Part shown: positions 1-7,264 of the stretch, one piece after another | How the letters are laid out: each line of letters starts with the position of its first letter | Numbering within the stretch: position 1 is the stretch's first letter | Source: Deltaproteobacteria bacterium | GTDB lineage: Bacteria > Desulfobacterota > Binatia > UBA9968 | Reading direction: 5' to 3' | DNA length: 15,281 nucleotides | Assembly: GCA_005878685.1 (NCBI GenBank) | Contig: VBLN01000046.1 | Coordinates: 1 to 15,281 of the forward strand | Translations under genes and position numbers: made by a program | The notes under the pieces: generated by a model | Seen by the model: only the letters and a program-made list of their open reading frames with translations | Databases searched by the model: none | What the model was told of the DNA's origin: nothing

Positions 1-636
1 GGCGATCTTAAAGCGGACCATATTCCGCGCCGCTTCCCGAACTAAAAGCTGATCCCGATCGGTGTGGATATTGCGCGCGATGGCCTGCGCCGCCAGCGCC
101 GTATGCTCCTTGTCCGCTTTCCCGTGCACAATGAAGAATTCCCGCGCCTTCTCAGTCATTCCGTAATGCTTCTCTAGCGCGTTATCAAACTCCTCCGAAT
201 AGCGGCACACTATTGTTTCATTGGCGAGCGCCCCGGCGCGCGTCTCCGCTTGAGAGCCCAAGAACATCCCGCGGATGATCGCTCCCGTATGGGCCACGCA
301 TTCATAGATCATCAAGGCATTAGTGAAATCTTCCTCCTTGAGGCCGATAGCGGTCCCGAACTGCTTCATCAGATCGGGATGGGGCTGCTCCTCGTTAAAC
401 AGGTATAAGAATTGATTGTAGACGGTCGGATTGTTCGCGTTTCGAACCATGCAGAAAGCCAGCCCTTTCAGAATGGCGTGGTTGCATAAATAGTGCTGGA
501 CCGCGAATCCCTGCAGTCTCTTGGTTGAAAGCTTACCCGCGCTCAACTCGGTGAAGTAGCGACTATTCATCAGCTCGTCCACCCCCGGCTGGATAACCTC
601 GCGCAAGAGTGAATCAACGAAGCCCTGATTTTCCAT
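1..636 (-). CDS. Heme-oxygenase-like (TenA/PqqC-type) iron-binding protein, C-terminus cut by window edge
   Basis: An open frame of 212 codons runs from ATG at 636 off the left edge, with AAGGAAGG upstream of the start. The protein is all-helical in appearance and carries histidine and acidic patches typical of the TenA/PqqC/heme-oxygenase-like fold. These are QH at residues 47-48, NEEQPH at 81-86, E140, and the closing HGKADKEH at 171-178, whose H-x3-D-x2-H pattern resembles the last metal-ligand helix of heme-oxygenase-like diiron proteins. Such proteins are often annotated 'iron-containing redox enzyme' and include oxidases and oxygenases that act on small substrates. The substrate cannot be read here. 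The family is usually 220-260 residues, so only a short tail is missing. The fold is fairly sure, a diiron function is inferred, and a TenA-like hydrolase is the alternative. Confidence 0.72.
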   Translation of the reverse strand, partial: MENQGFVDSLLREVIQPGVDELMNSRYFTELSAGKLSTKRLQGFAVQHYLCNHAILKGLAFCMVRNANNPTVYNQFLYLFNEEQPHPDLMKQFGTAIGLKEEDFTNALMIYECVAHTGAIIRGMFLGSQAETRAGALANETIVCRYSEEFDNALEKHYGMTEKAREFFIVHGKADKEHTALAAQAIARNIHTDRDQLLVREAARNMVRFKIA

Positions 637-1070
637 GACAACCTTCCTTATTAGTTTATTGGTAACGGAACATTCTCGTTTCGTGTTTGTATCAAATGAT
701 CCCGCCTGAGCTATGCCAACGTTAGTTAAATCGCGGCCAGTCGTCAAGCAGAGCCAGAAATTGGCAACGACATCCTTCTATCGGTCGGTTGGCTTCGGTC
801 CTGTCCACAATTCTGGTTAAAGTGTCCAGACATTTGTGCAGGTACCTCTCTTTGGTCTACCGACTATCTGCTGGCGGAAGTGAAGTGTTATTCCAAATCT
901 CAATTGCCTTTCCACCTACACTTGCAACAAAAGCCCAACGGTCGGCTCCCGGACGACGCCCGAAAAAGCAATTAGAACCAAGTACAATTTTTAAACGGTA
1001 AAAGTGGTCCATTTTTTGCTTACTCGATTTTCGTCGAAGTGAAAAATTTCGCAAGGTGAAGGAGCAAGAT
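637..1070. other. Gene-free stretch between divergent genes
   Basis: 434 bases lie between the start of the minus-strand heme-oxygenase-like gene and the start of the plus-strand YtxH-type gene, so promoters for both should be here. Short open frames occur but lack a convincing ribosome site or protein-like composition. The 3' half (about 960-1050) is AT-rich. I found no good TTGACA/TATAAT pair, no RNA gene and no convincing long repeat. Confidence 0.5.
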
Positions 1071-1349
1071 ATGGAGTCTAATGGTGAACGCCAAATTGGC
1101 TATTTCCTTGCGGGGATGGGTCTGGGTGCAATCGTAGCGCTACTATTCGCGCCTCGCTCCGGTGGACAGACGCGTGAATACATCCGCGAGCGGGCCGACG
1201 ACTTGAAACGGCAAATTGGAGAATTCCGCCAGCGCACTGAAGGCATGGTCGAGAAGGGAAAAGAGTTCGTCGAGCGGGAAAAGGAAACGGTCCAGAAAGC
1301 CGTGGAATCGGCAAAGCAGGCCTATAGAGGGGAGTCCCAAAAGACGTAA
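1071..1349 (+). CDS. YtxH domain-containing small membrane protein
   Basis: A 92-residue protein. The start is placed at ATG 1071 because AAGGAG lies at 1059-1064, six bases upstream; a GTG at 1056 would overlap that ribosome site. One glycine-rich transmembrane segment spans about residues 9-26 and is followed by the APRSG turn that marks YtxH/Gas-vesicle-GvpP-like proteins. A charged amphipathic helix or coiled coil (about 33-85) rich in Glu, Lys and Arg completes it. The family is linked to general stress responses and envelope-associated coiled coils, but its biochemical role is unknown. It lies 47 bases before a DUF948-type gene on the same strand. YtxH and DUF948 proteins often occur together, so an operon is likely. 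Confidence 0.85.
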   Translation: MESNGERQIGYFLAGMGLGAIVALLFAPRSGGQTREYIRERADDLKRQIGEFRQRTEGMVEKGKEFVEREKETVQKAVESAKQAYRGESQKT

Positions 1350-1396
1350 GGCGGTGGAAACTGAGTAGCCTTTAGTTCTTTTTGGCCGGAGACGAA

Positions 1397-1756
1397 ATGG
1401 TAATCGAGATTGCGGCGGGCACTGTCGCCTTGGCGGCAGTCGTTTTAGTCGCCTTTCTAGTGCCGCTGTTGATCCGCCTGCGCAAGTCGGCAGAAGAACT
1501 TGAACGCCTTCTCCGTCGTCTAAACGAGGAGCTGCCGGTCGTGCTCTGGGAGGTGAAGCATACAGCTCAGAACCTAAACCAAGTCACGACCGACGTCGCG
1601 CGAGGCACGACATTCGTCGCTGCGCTGGTGACCGGCGCAAGGGCCACGGTCTTTAGAACCCTGCAGAAGTGGCGAACGAGTCTACGGACTGGCTTGCAGG
1701 TACTCAGGCACGGCAGAGACCCTCATCAGCAAAGAGCACTACCACCGCGCTCGTGA
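1397..1756 (+). CDS. DUF948-type membrane protein
   Basis: A 119-residue protein starting at ATG 1397, with GGAG at 1388-1391 five bases upstream; an upstream TTG at 1382 has no such signal. Residues 1-25 form one hydrophobic transmembrane segment. A helical stretch follows, with the pattern RLRKSAEELERLLRRLNEEL and then NLNQVTTDV, typical of DUF948 (methyl-accepting-like coiled-coil) proteins that accompany YtxH proteins. The C-terminal 30 residues are basic and look unstructured. The function is unknown; a role in the cell envelope or stress is inferred only from the neighbouring YtxH gene. Confidence 0.75.
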   Translation: MVIEIAAGTVALAAVVLVAFLVPLLIRLRKSAEELERLLRRLNEELPVVLWEVKHTAQNLNQVTTDVARGTTFVAALVTGARATVFRTLQKWRTSLRTGLQVLRHGRDPHQQRALPPRS

Positions 1757-1795
1757 CAAAAAATTATAGGCGATAAGACAAGTAAAAAATCGCCC

Positions 1796-1996
1796 GTGAT
1801 ACGCTACGTCCAGATCGTTTTAGGGATACTTTTGACAGGGGCAGGGATTATTGGCTTGATCTTACCCACTATCCCGGGTTGGCTCTTTCTTATACCGGAC
1901 ATAGCGCTTCTCTCTTCAGGCTCGCGCTGTTTTCACGGAATGTAAGATCGTTCTTTCCAGAAGTATATCCAGAAAATTAGGAAAGACCCCTCTTAG
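1796..1996 (+). pseudogene. Broken PGPGW/DUF454-like small membrane protein
   Basis: From GTG 1796 the frame reads a hydrophobic helix followed by GLILPTIPGWLFLIP, which is the signature of PGPGW (putative transmembrane) and DUF454-like proteins. The reading stops at TAA 1943-1945 after 49 residues, just where the family should continue with a basic segment after 'ALL'. The same frame then gives a basic, plausible C-terminal tail (FQKYIQKIRKDPS) ending at TAG 1994-1996. The stretch in between (about 1913-1950) reads poorly in this frame, which suggests two compensating small indels or a nonsense change. There is no clear ribosome site. It would be the third member of the YtxH-DUF948 group. 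A sequencing error or a genuine 49-residue protein are alternatives. Confidence 0.5.
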
Positions 1997-2052
1997 CCTT
2001 CCGGTACTGTAATCGGTGAATACCAACAGCGGAGGTGGGTGGTATGAAGGAA

Positions 2053-2475
2053 TCAGACCTTAAATTCTAGACCCGCCGCCTTTATGCCTTCGGTCGCGCA
2101 GATTTCGTCTTCATCGGAGGTACCGCCGGTCACTCCTACCGCGCCGATGATTGCATTGTCTTGAAGAATCAAAACGCCTCCCGCCACCGGGACGACTTTG
2201 CCTTCGGACATAGCGGCCAAAGATCCCAGAAACGACGGCCGATCTTTGAGTCGTTCGCCCAGCTGCCGGCTGGACTCTCCCATGCCAATAGCCCCCCATG
2301 CTTTTCCAACGGCTATCTGCGGACGCAGGATGCTTGCCCCGTCTTCCCGCTTCAAGGCCTTAAGGTGACCTCCCTCGTCGAGCACCGCCACACACATGGG
2401 CCTGTATTTTGACTCTCTCGCTTTCGCTAGAGTTCGGTCTACAATGATGGATGCTTTTTCAAGACTCAGCTTCAT
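2053..2475 (-). CDS. GlcG/HbpS family heme-binding-like protein
   Basis: A 140-residue protein starting at ATG 2475, with GGAGG eight bases upstream. It matches the GlcG/HbpS (formerly DUF336) family over its whole length: CVAVLDEGGHLKALKREDGA at about 28-47, a conserved central IAVGKAW, then VPVAGGVLIL and GAVGVTGGTSDEDE near the C-terminus. There is no signal peptide, so it is probably cytosolic, although secreted HbpS proteins exist. HbpS of Streptomyces binds heme and iron. GlcG lies in glycolate operons with unclear function, and many members sit with catabolic genes. Here it is the last gene of a co-directional group (SDR, amidohydrolase, metallopeptidase). Family assignment is firm; biochemical role is open. 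Confidence 0.88.
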   Translation of the reverse strand: MKLSLEKASIIVDRTLAKARESKYRPMCVAVLDEGGHLKALKREDGASILRPQIAVGKAWGAIGMGESSRQLGERLKDRPSFLGSLAAMSEGKVVPVAGGVLILQDNAIIGAVGVTGGTSDEDEICATEGIKAAGLEFKV

Positions 2476-2541
2476 AAAATGATCCTCCGATTCTTTAGAT
2501 ACTTACTGTTGTCAACTTACGCAAGCCCGAGAAGGAAGTTC

Positions 2542-3129
2542 TCAAAAAGGCAGGGACAACTGGCCATTGTCTTTCCTCATAATCACAGGCTTGCGGGTAA
2601 GATCTTTAATGCGAGATTCGAGCCAGCGCATATAGAGACGATAGCTCTTCCGTTTTTCGAGCGCCGCGATGCAGAGTCTACGCACCGCTCGGGCATAGAG
2701 CGGCCAGTTCCCCCTTACGGCGCGGGGCAATTTAAGATAGGTCGGCGCGTCGTCGCAAAATAAACTGCTCCGCGCCAGGGTCCAGATATCGCACTGTTTC
2801 TCGCCGCCAGGGATCCTACGATCATGCTTCAGTTTGCCTCGGCCCGAGTGGCTCTTGGATAGGCCCTGCAGCAGATGGGTGAACTCGTGACCGATCGTAT
2901 TATAGGTGAGCCTTCTCACTTTGAGACGAATGGTCAACTTTGCTGCGCGACTGTTGAGCGGCACAAGCGCGCTGCCAAGGTGTGCTGCTGTGCAGCCGAC
3001 GGTGATTTTTCTGCCCTCCAATTCGGGAAAACGGCGCAATGCATCATGCAGCATCTTAAGCACCCTTGGGCTCAGCTGCTTTTTCATCGGCGGCGTGAAA
3101 ACAAACGGAAATTCCCGCTCTGGGCTCAT
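2542..3129 (-). CDS. Putative zinc metallopeptidase with HEFTH motif, family unrecognised
   Basis: A 195-residue protein with no signal peptide or membrane segment. Residues 81-85 read HEFTH, preceded by YNTIG and followed by LLQGL, a good gluzincin-type HExxH helix. E110, in GGEKQCDIWTLARS about 25 residues downstream, is a plausible third zinc ligand followed by an Asp, resembling the E-x-x-(A/C)-(D/N) element of IrrE-like and other short-spacer gluzincins. The protein is strongly basic at its C-terminus. The ATG at 3129 has only a weak upstream GGGAT; Met15 is an alternative start without a better signal. It lies 80 bases after the amidohydrolase and 66 bases before the GlcG-like gene. I recognise no named family; a SprT-like or IrrE-like minimal peptidase is an inference. 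Confidence 0.65.
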   Translation of the reverse strand: MSPEREFPFVFTPPMKKQLSPRVLKMLHDALRRFPELEGRKITVGCTAAHLGSALVPLNSRAAKLTIRLKVRRLTYNTIGHEFTHLLQGLSKSHSGRGKLKHDRRIPGGEKQCDIWTLARSSLFCDDAPTYLKLPRAVRGNWPLYARAVRRLCIAALEKRKSYRLYMRWLESRIKDLTRKPVIMRKDNGQLSLPF

Positions 3130-3209
3130 GTGAGTTTTATCCCGCTATCGACAGACGAGATCGAACCTCGCGTTTGCGATTGGGCATCGTGAAACGAGTC
3201 TGGCCCCGT

Positions 3210-4283
3210 CTACAGCTTAAAAAACCTCTTGGCGTTGTCCGCCAGAACGGCCTGCTTTTCCTCGTCCGTGAGGTCGTCACGCTCGGCAATCTCTTCGATT
3301 TCATGCTGCGCCGCGGGGAGATCCACTTCGTGCGGATAGTCGGAGGCATAGGCGAAGGGACGGATCCCTACCCGCTTGGCCAAACAGGCGAGAGCGCTCT
3401 CGCTTCCTTCACAGCCGATAAGAATTCGCCCGCCGGCTAAATATTCGATGCATTTCAGCCGGGGCTGATCGTGCGAGTCAAAGTAGTTCTCGTCGCGCTC
3501 CGCCCGGTCCAATATTGAAGCCAGCCAACCGCACCCTCCCTCCATAAACGCGACGCGGAGATTAGGAAAGCGGTCGAGAATGCCATGGTAAATAAAGGAG
3601 ATCATCGCGACCATGAGCGGAATGGGATGATGCAGGATGTGAGACGCTGTGAAGTTGGTAAAGGTATTCAAACCCGCGCCTTCAAGGTTCGCGCCTCCAT
3701 GGACAGCCAGGGCGCAACCCAGCTTCTCCGCCTCCTCATAGATCGGCCAGTAGGTTTCGTGCCCCAGGTGAAGCGGAAGTCCAGTAGAGGGCAGCATCGC
3801 TCCCGCTAGAGCCAAATCCGTGATCGATCTTCTTAGCTCCCGAACAGCCGCAGGAACATCCTGCATCGGAATAAGGGCCATGGGACGAAGGCGGTCACTC
3901 AGTTTCGCGAATCTGTGATAGACATAATCGTTATAGGCGCGGCATACCTCGACCGCATATCTCGGTACTTGGAGAAAGCCGACCGAAAGTCCTTCCGAGG
4001 TAAAGAGCACGGTGCGTTCGATCTTCGCCCTATCGAGGAAGGCGAGCCAGTCCTCCGCTGATCCAGGTCGATATTCGCTCGCGGTCACTCTTTTTTTGGC
4101 CGTGCTTTTTCCTTCGTGTAGCGCAAAATGCATGCCGTCCAGAGAAGGAAAGACCCCCTGGCGATTGCGCGCTGGTTTGAGCGCGTGCCCCTTGATTCGC
4201 TCGCTCATAAACTCTGCGAACTCGGGAATGGACTCCACGATATGGCCATCACAATCGACCACGGAGTAGTGCTCGTACGACAT
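3210..4283 (-). CDS. Amidohydrolase family 2 (COG2159) metal-dependent hydrolase or decarboxylase
   Basis: A 357-residue TIM-barrel protein of the amidohydrolase-2/ACMSD-like class. Visible metal and catalytic positions are D12 and H14 in DCDGH (strand 1), H195 in LAVHGG, E248 in FMEGGCGW and D315 in YASDYPH (strand 8). Members hydrolyse, decarboxylate or hydrate small carboxylic or aromatic acids using one divalent metal, in the cytosol. The pattern around FPNLRVAFMEGGCGWL and ASDYPHEVDLP is typical of large environmental subfamilies with unknown substrates. The ATG at 4283 has AAAGGAA seven bases upstream. It starts 37 bases after the SDR gene ends, so both are probably co-transcribed and may act on the same compound. 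Confidence 0.88.
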   Translation of the reverse strand: MSYEHYSVVDCDGHIVESIPEFAEFMSERIKGHALKPARNRQGVFPSLDGMHFALHEGKSTAKKRVTASEYRPGSAEDWLAFLDRAKIERTVLFTSEGLSVGFLQVPRYAVEVCRAYNDYVYHRFAKLSDRLRPMALIPMQDVPAAVRELRRSITDLALAGAMLPSTGLPLHLGHETYWPIYEEAEKLGCALAVHGGANLEGAGLNTFTNFTASHILHHPIPLMVAMISFIYHGILDRFPNLRVAFMEGGCGWLASILDRAERDENYFDSHDQPRLKCIEYLAGGRILIGCEGSESALACLAKRVGIRPFAYASDYPHEVDLPAAQHEIEEIAERDDLTDEEKQAVLADNAKRFFKL

Positions 4284-4320
4284 TTGGAAATTCCTTTCTC
4301 AAGCACCCGGCCTTGGGCTG

Positions 4321-5094
4321 CTACCTCTTGCGCTCTGCTTCGGTCGGGAAATCTGCGGTCGCCATGACTCCCCCGTCCACTATGAGATTCGCCCCGTAGA
4401 CGAAGTCCGAGTCGTCGCTGACCAAAAAGAGCGCCGCTCGAGCCTGGTCTTCAGCCGTCCCCAAGCGGCCCGCGAGGTTCTTAACGGCCCGACCCACCGC
4501 CGCGTCATCATCCATGCCTACAGGCGAGCCTGAGCGGTTAGGCGTCAAACAGTTCACGCGGATCTTGTAGGGAGCAAGTTGGACCGCCATGGCCCGACTC
4601 ATGTTAACGACCCCTCCCTTCGCCGCGCTGTAGGCGATAGCCTCTCTCCGCCCAATAAGGCCCGAGGTCGAAGCAAGGTTAAGGATCTTCCCTCCTCTTC
4701 CCTGCTTGACCATCTGAGCGGCGACGTATTTGCTCATGAGATAGGGACCCTTAAGAGTGATCGAGATGACCTTATCAAACTCCTCTTCTGTGCTCTCCAG
4801 AATATTGACCCGATCCGTGATGGCGGCGTTATTGATCAGGATGTCGATGCCCCCGAAGTGTTCGACGACTCTCTTCACCATCTCCTGGACGTCCTTGGAC
4901 CTGGAGATATCGCAGAGAACGAGCAGCGCTTCGTGACCTGACTGTTGCAGCTCGCTCACAACGCTCTGGCCGCGTCCCTGGTCCATATCAGCCACAACCA
5001 CCTTTGCTCCCTCAGACGCGAAGAGCTGGGAGATCGCTTTGCCGATGTTCCGCCCCGCCCCGGTCACAACGACGACTTGATTTTCAAGCTTCAT
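4321..5094 (-). CDS. Short-chain dehydrogenase/reductase (classical SDR)
   Basis: A 257-residue Rossmann-fold oxidoreductase. The dinucleotide motif TGAGRNIG is at residues 11-18. D36 at the end of strand 2 (VVVADMD) favours NAD over NADP. NNAA lies at 88-91, the catalytic S142 is in NLASTSG, and Y155 and K159 are in YSAAK. The usual catalytic Asn of the N-x-K-G element is Thr113 here (ITLKG). The stretch after NCLTPNRSGSPVG differs from FabG-type enzymes and probably shapes the substrate pocket. The start is ATG 5094, with GAGGAGAA at 5101-5108; a TTG one codon earlier is less likely. It leads the minus-strand group and is followed by the amidohydrolase after 37 bases. The substrate is unknown. 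Confidence 0.9.
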   Translation of the reverse strand: MKLENQVVVVTGAGRNIGKAISQLFASEGAKVVVADMDQGRGQSVVSELQQSGHEALLVLCDISRSKDVQEMVKRVVEHFGGIDILINNAAITDRVNILESTEEEFDKVISITLKGPYLMSKYVAAQMVKQGRGGKILNLASTSGLIGRREAIAYSAAKGGVVNMSRAMAVQLAPYKIRVNCLTPNRSGSPVGMDDDAAVGRAVKNLAGRLGTAEDQARAALFLVSDDSDFVYGANLIVDGGVMATADFPTEAERKR

Positions 5095-5134
5095 CAATAG
5101 TTCTCCTCAAACCAATTTCCGTCAATCCCGCAAA

Positions 5135-5162
5135 AATATCTCGTCACGAATTGTCATGTCAA
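5135..5162 (-). promoter_or_regulatory. Candidate sigma-70 promoter for the SDR group
   Basis: On the minus strand TTGACA (5157-5162) is followed after 16 bases by GATATT (5135-5140; four of six match TATAAT). Transcription would start near 5128, giving a leader of about 34 bases that contains the GAGGAG ribosome site. The position and spacing fit a promoter for the SDR, amidohydrolase, metallopeptidase and GlcG group. Confidence 0.45.
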
Positions 5163-5223
5163 CCCGAGACCTGTTTCCAATTAGGCTTGGGCAATACGGC
5201 TCACCGTGCTCTCGTCAAGACTT

Positions 5224-5259
5224 TCACTGAGCAGAATATCATCTCACTGAGCAAAATAT
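5224..5259. repeat. Direct repeat pair A, 20-base period
   Basis: TCACTGAGCAGAATAT (5224-5239) and TCACTGAGCAAAATAT (5244-5259) differ at one base and start exactly 20 bases apart. The block lies in the gene-free stretch between the SDR and sigma-factor starts. It may be paired binding sites of a regulator, or an end of a vanished mobile element. Confidence 0.8.
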
Positions 5260-5268
5260 GAAATAACC

Positions 5269-5299
5269 TGTAGGGAATTGACAACAAATGTAGGGAATT
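5269..5299. repeat. Direct repeat pair B, 20-base period
   Basis: TGTAGGGAATT occurs at 5269-5279 and again at 5289-5299, again 20 bases apart. The similarity continues loosely to a shared CAAA at the end of each unit. It begins ten bases after pair A and shares its period but not its sequence. Confidence 0.8.
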
Positions 5300-5606
5300 A
5301 CAAGCAAAAACTCGGCTTGTACATATTTGGCAGCGAATAAAATCAGCAACGTAAAGCCCTGGTATTAGATTTGCTTCAAAAAAGACGAATGACGACCCTG
5401 ATTGTCTCGCCCTAGGGTCGAATCCGTCGTCCGCTAAATCTAAAGTGGAGTAAGCTAAATGGTGAGGGGCACTTGCAGATCCGCCGGGAGCTAAAATCTT
5501 AGAACAGCGCGGTTGGAATATTAGATGCTCAATACGATCCTTATCATTATCAACTTCACCGTCAGCGATGTAGACGAGCAGGACGGAGGTTAGGAAAAAT
5601 AGCTGG
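5300..5606. other. Non-coding stretch upstream of the sigma-factor gene
   Basis: About 300 bases with no credible gene. A 152-codon open frame on the minus strand (5201-5659) has no ribosome site and an unlikely composition, and it crosses the repeat block. A perfect CCCTAGGG palindrome occurs at 5410-5417. I see no RNA gene signature. Confidence 0.5.
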
Positions 5607-5635
5607 TTGACAGGAGGGATGGGCAGCCTTAACTT
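5607..5635 (+). promoter_or_regulatory. Candidate promoter for the rpoD-like gene
   Basis: A perfect TTGACA (5607-5612) is followed after 17 bases by TAACTT (5630-5635), which matches TATAAT only at three positions. The start site would be near 5642, leaving a very short leader with AAGGAG at 5649-5654. The weak -10 element keeps this uncertain. Confidence 0.35.
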
Positions 5636-5661
5636 AAAAAGACAAGGTAAGGAGACCAAAG

Positions 5662-7212
5662 ATGACGATTGAGCTTAATTGGAGAGAATCGAATCAGAGC
5701 AGCGCAGAAGATCTCTCGGAACCCGCAGATCGGGAGGAGATCAAGAATCCTGCTGATCTTCTCACGGAAGAGGAACAGGACGACAGTGAGGAAAGAGATG
5801 AAGTCGAGGAGGAGGAAGAAGTCGATACCGAGGAAGTCGGCAACGGAGACAACGCCATCGCGCTCTACCTTCGAGAGATGGCGACGGTACCGCTACTTAG
5901 CCGCGAACGTGAGGTTGCGCTAGCGAAACAGATGGAAGAGGGGAAAGATCAGATGGCAGAGGCGGTCTTTTCGTCTCCGACAGCTTTGGACTACGTGATC
6001 GCGTTAGAGGAAAAGTTAAAGCAAGGAGAGGTAAGCCTGCAGGATATCTTTGGCGATATAGCGCAGGGGGAGGAGACGATTGATTTAGATCTCTACCGAA
6101 AGCATTTCCTCCGTAAAATAGCCAAACTTCGCTCCCTCAGAGAGGAACATGAGGCAACGAGTGCCAAGCTTGAAAAAAAGCGGTTAGCCGCAGTCCGGAA
6201 AAATCGGCTCCAGGAAAAGTTGTCAGGGATCAACCGTACGATCGTTGACGCTTTAAGAGAACTCAAACTCTCCGAGTCTCAAATCAAGCAAATAGCCGAT
6301 GAGCTTAAAAGAAGCCACGCTCGATGGACTCTGTTGGAGAGGCGGCTAGCTCCCAAAGATAAGGACTATAGAAAAGCGCTGTCAGAAATTCGCGGGCTTG
6401 AGAAGGCGGTTAAGTTGCCAGCCGAGGATCTTAAGCGCCTGGCTACCGCGATCCTGGAAGGAGAAGCGAAGGCCGACTTGGCCAAAAAGCAGTTCATCGA
6501 GGCGAATCTCCGCTTGGTCGTGAGCATCGCGAAGAAGTACATCAACCGGGGCCTACAGTTTCTGGACCTGGTGCAGGAAGGAAATTTAGGACTTATTAGG
6601 GCGGTCGAAAAGTTTAACTACCACCTCGGATACCGTTTTTCTACGTATGCAAGCTGGTGGATTCGCCAATCGATCACGAGAGGGATTATCGATACAGGGC
6701 ACACGATCCGCATTCCTGTGCACCGAGTAGAGTTGCGAAGCAGGATGATCCAAAGATCCAAGCAGCTCGCTCAGAAGCTGGGCAGAGTGCCGTTTCCTGA
6801 GGAAATCGCGCGTGAAATGCGCTTACAGGTAGAGGATGTCGTCGAAGTCATGGGGATCGGCGCAGAGCCGGTCTCGCTCGATCTAGCAGTGGGGGATGAC
6901 GGAGAAAGCGAATTGGGCGATTTTGCCGATGATAAGATCATACCCAGCCCTTCGGAAGAAGTCATTCAAGCCGATCTTCGTACAGGCGTAAGAAAAGCTC
7001 TGGCCACACTCCCGCCAAGACAGGAAGCGGTGCTGCGTTATCGTTTCGGGATAGGTGAGTCTCGCGACTATACGCTGGAAGAATTAGGGGATAGGTTTTC
7101 CGTGACCCGTGAGCGGGTCCGCCAAATCGAACAAAAAGCGATTCGTAACTTGAGATTCCAGATTCGACGTCAGAAGACCGCCAACCAGGGTGAGGCCGCT
7201 ATCTTGAATTAG
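5662..7212 (+). CDS. rpoD: RpoD-type sigma-70 factor with acidic N-terminus
   Basis: A 516-residue sigma factor that directs RNA polymerase core to promoters. Residues 1-62 are strongly acidic (about 26 Asp/Glu, 18 of them in residues 31-60), and no classical region 1.1 is evident. Region 1.2 is at about 63-93 ([18 protein letters not shown]). A long helical non-conserved region spans about 94-273. Region 2 is at about 278-344 ([13 protein letters not shown] through [19 protein letters not shown]). The link [11 protein letters not shown] begins region 3 at about 348. Region 4 is at about 443-497, with the helix-turn-helix [23 protein letters not shown] 5662 has AAGGAG seven bases upstream. 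Features of group 1 factors are clear, but small departures ([27 protein letters not shown]) leave open a second RpoD-like paralogue. Confidence 0.9.
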   Translation: MTIELNWRESNQSSAEDLSEPADREEIKNPADLLTEEEQDDSEERDEVEEEEEVDTEEVGNGDNAIALYLREMATVPLLSREREVALAKQMEEGKDQMAEAVFSSPTALDYVIALEEKLKQGEVSLQDIFGDIAQGEETIDLDLYRKHFLRKIAKLRSLREEHEATSAKLEKKRLAAVRKNRLQEKLSGINRTIVDALRELKLSESQIKQIADELKRSHARWTLLERRLAPKDKDYRKALSEIRGLEKAVKLPAEDLKRLATAILEGEAKADLAKKQFIEANLRLVVSIAKKYINRGLQFLDLVQEGNLGLIRAVEKFNYHLGYRFSTYASWWIRQSITRGIIDTGHTIRIPVHRVELRSRMIQRSKQLAQKLGRVPFPEEIAREMRLQVEDVVEVMGIGAEPVSLDLAVGDDGESELGDFADDKIIPSPSEEVIQADLRTGVRKALATLPPRQEAVLRYRFGIGESRDYTLEELGDRFSVTRERVRQIEQKAIRNLRFQIRRQKTANQGEAAILN

Positions 7213-7238
7213 CTCGGAGGATCAGCGAAAGGAACTTT

Positions 7239-7253
7239 TTGGAGCGGCTCCAA
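7239..7253. repeat. Perfect palindrome 26 bases after the sigma-factor stop
   Basis: TTGGAGC (7239-7245) and GCTCCAA (7247-7253) flank a single G. No T-run follows on either strand and the loop is too small for a good intrinsic terminator, so a protein-binding palindrome or chance is as likely. Confidence 0.4.
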
Positions 7254-7264
7254 TCCATCCGTAC

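Noticed and set aside
789..1001. 70-codon plus-strand open frame
   Set aside because: No ribosome site, no domain, and it overlaps an equally open frame on the other strand in non-coding sequence.
2020..2045. TACCA...TGGTA inverted repeat between convergent genes as a terminator
   Set aside because: It has only five pairs around a 14-base loop and no T-run, so chance is likely.
5224..5299. CRISPR array
   Set aside because: Each unit occurs only twice, units are 11-16 bases with 4-9 base gaps, and no cas gene is present.
5201..5659. 152-codon minus-strand open frame before the sigma-factor gene
   Set aside because: There is no ribosome site, the composition is unlike a protein, and it spans the direct repeats and the putative sigma-gene promoter.
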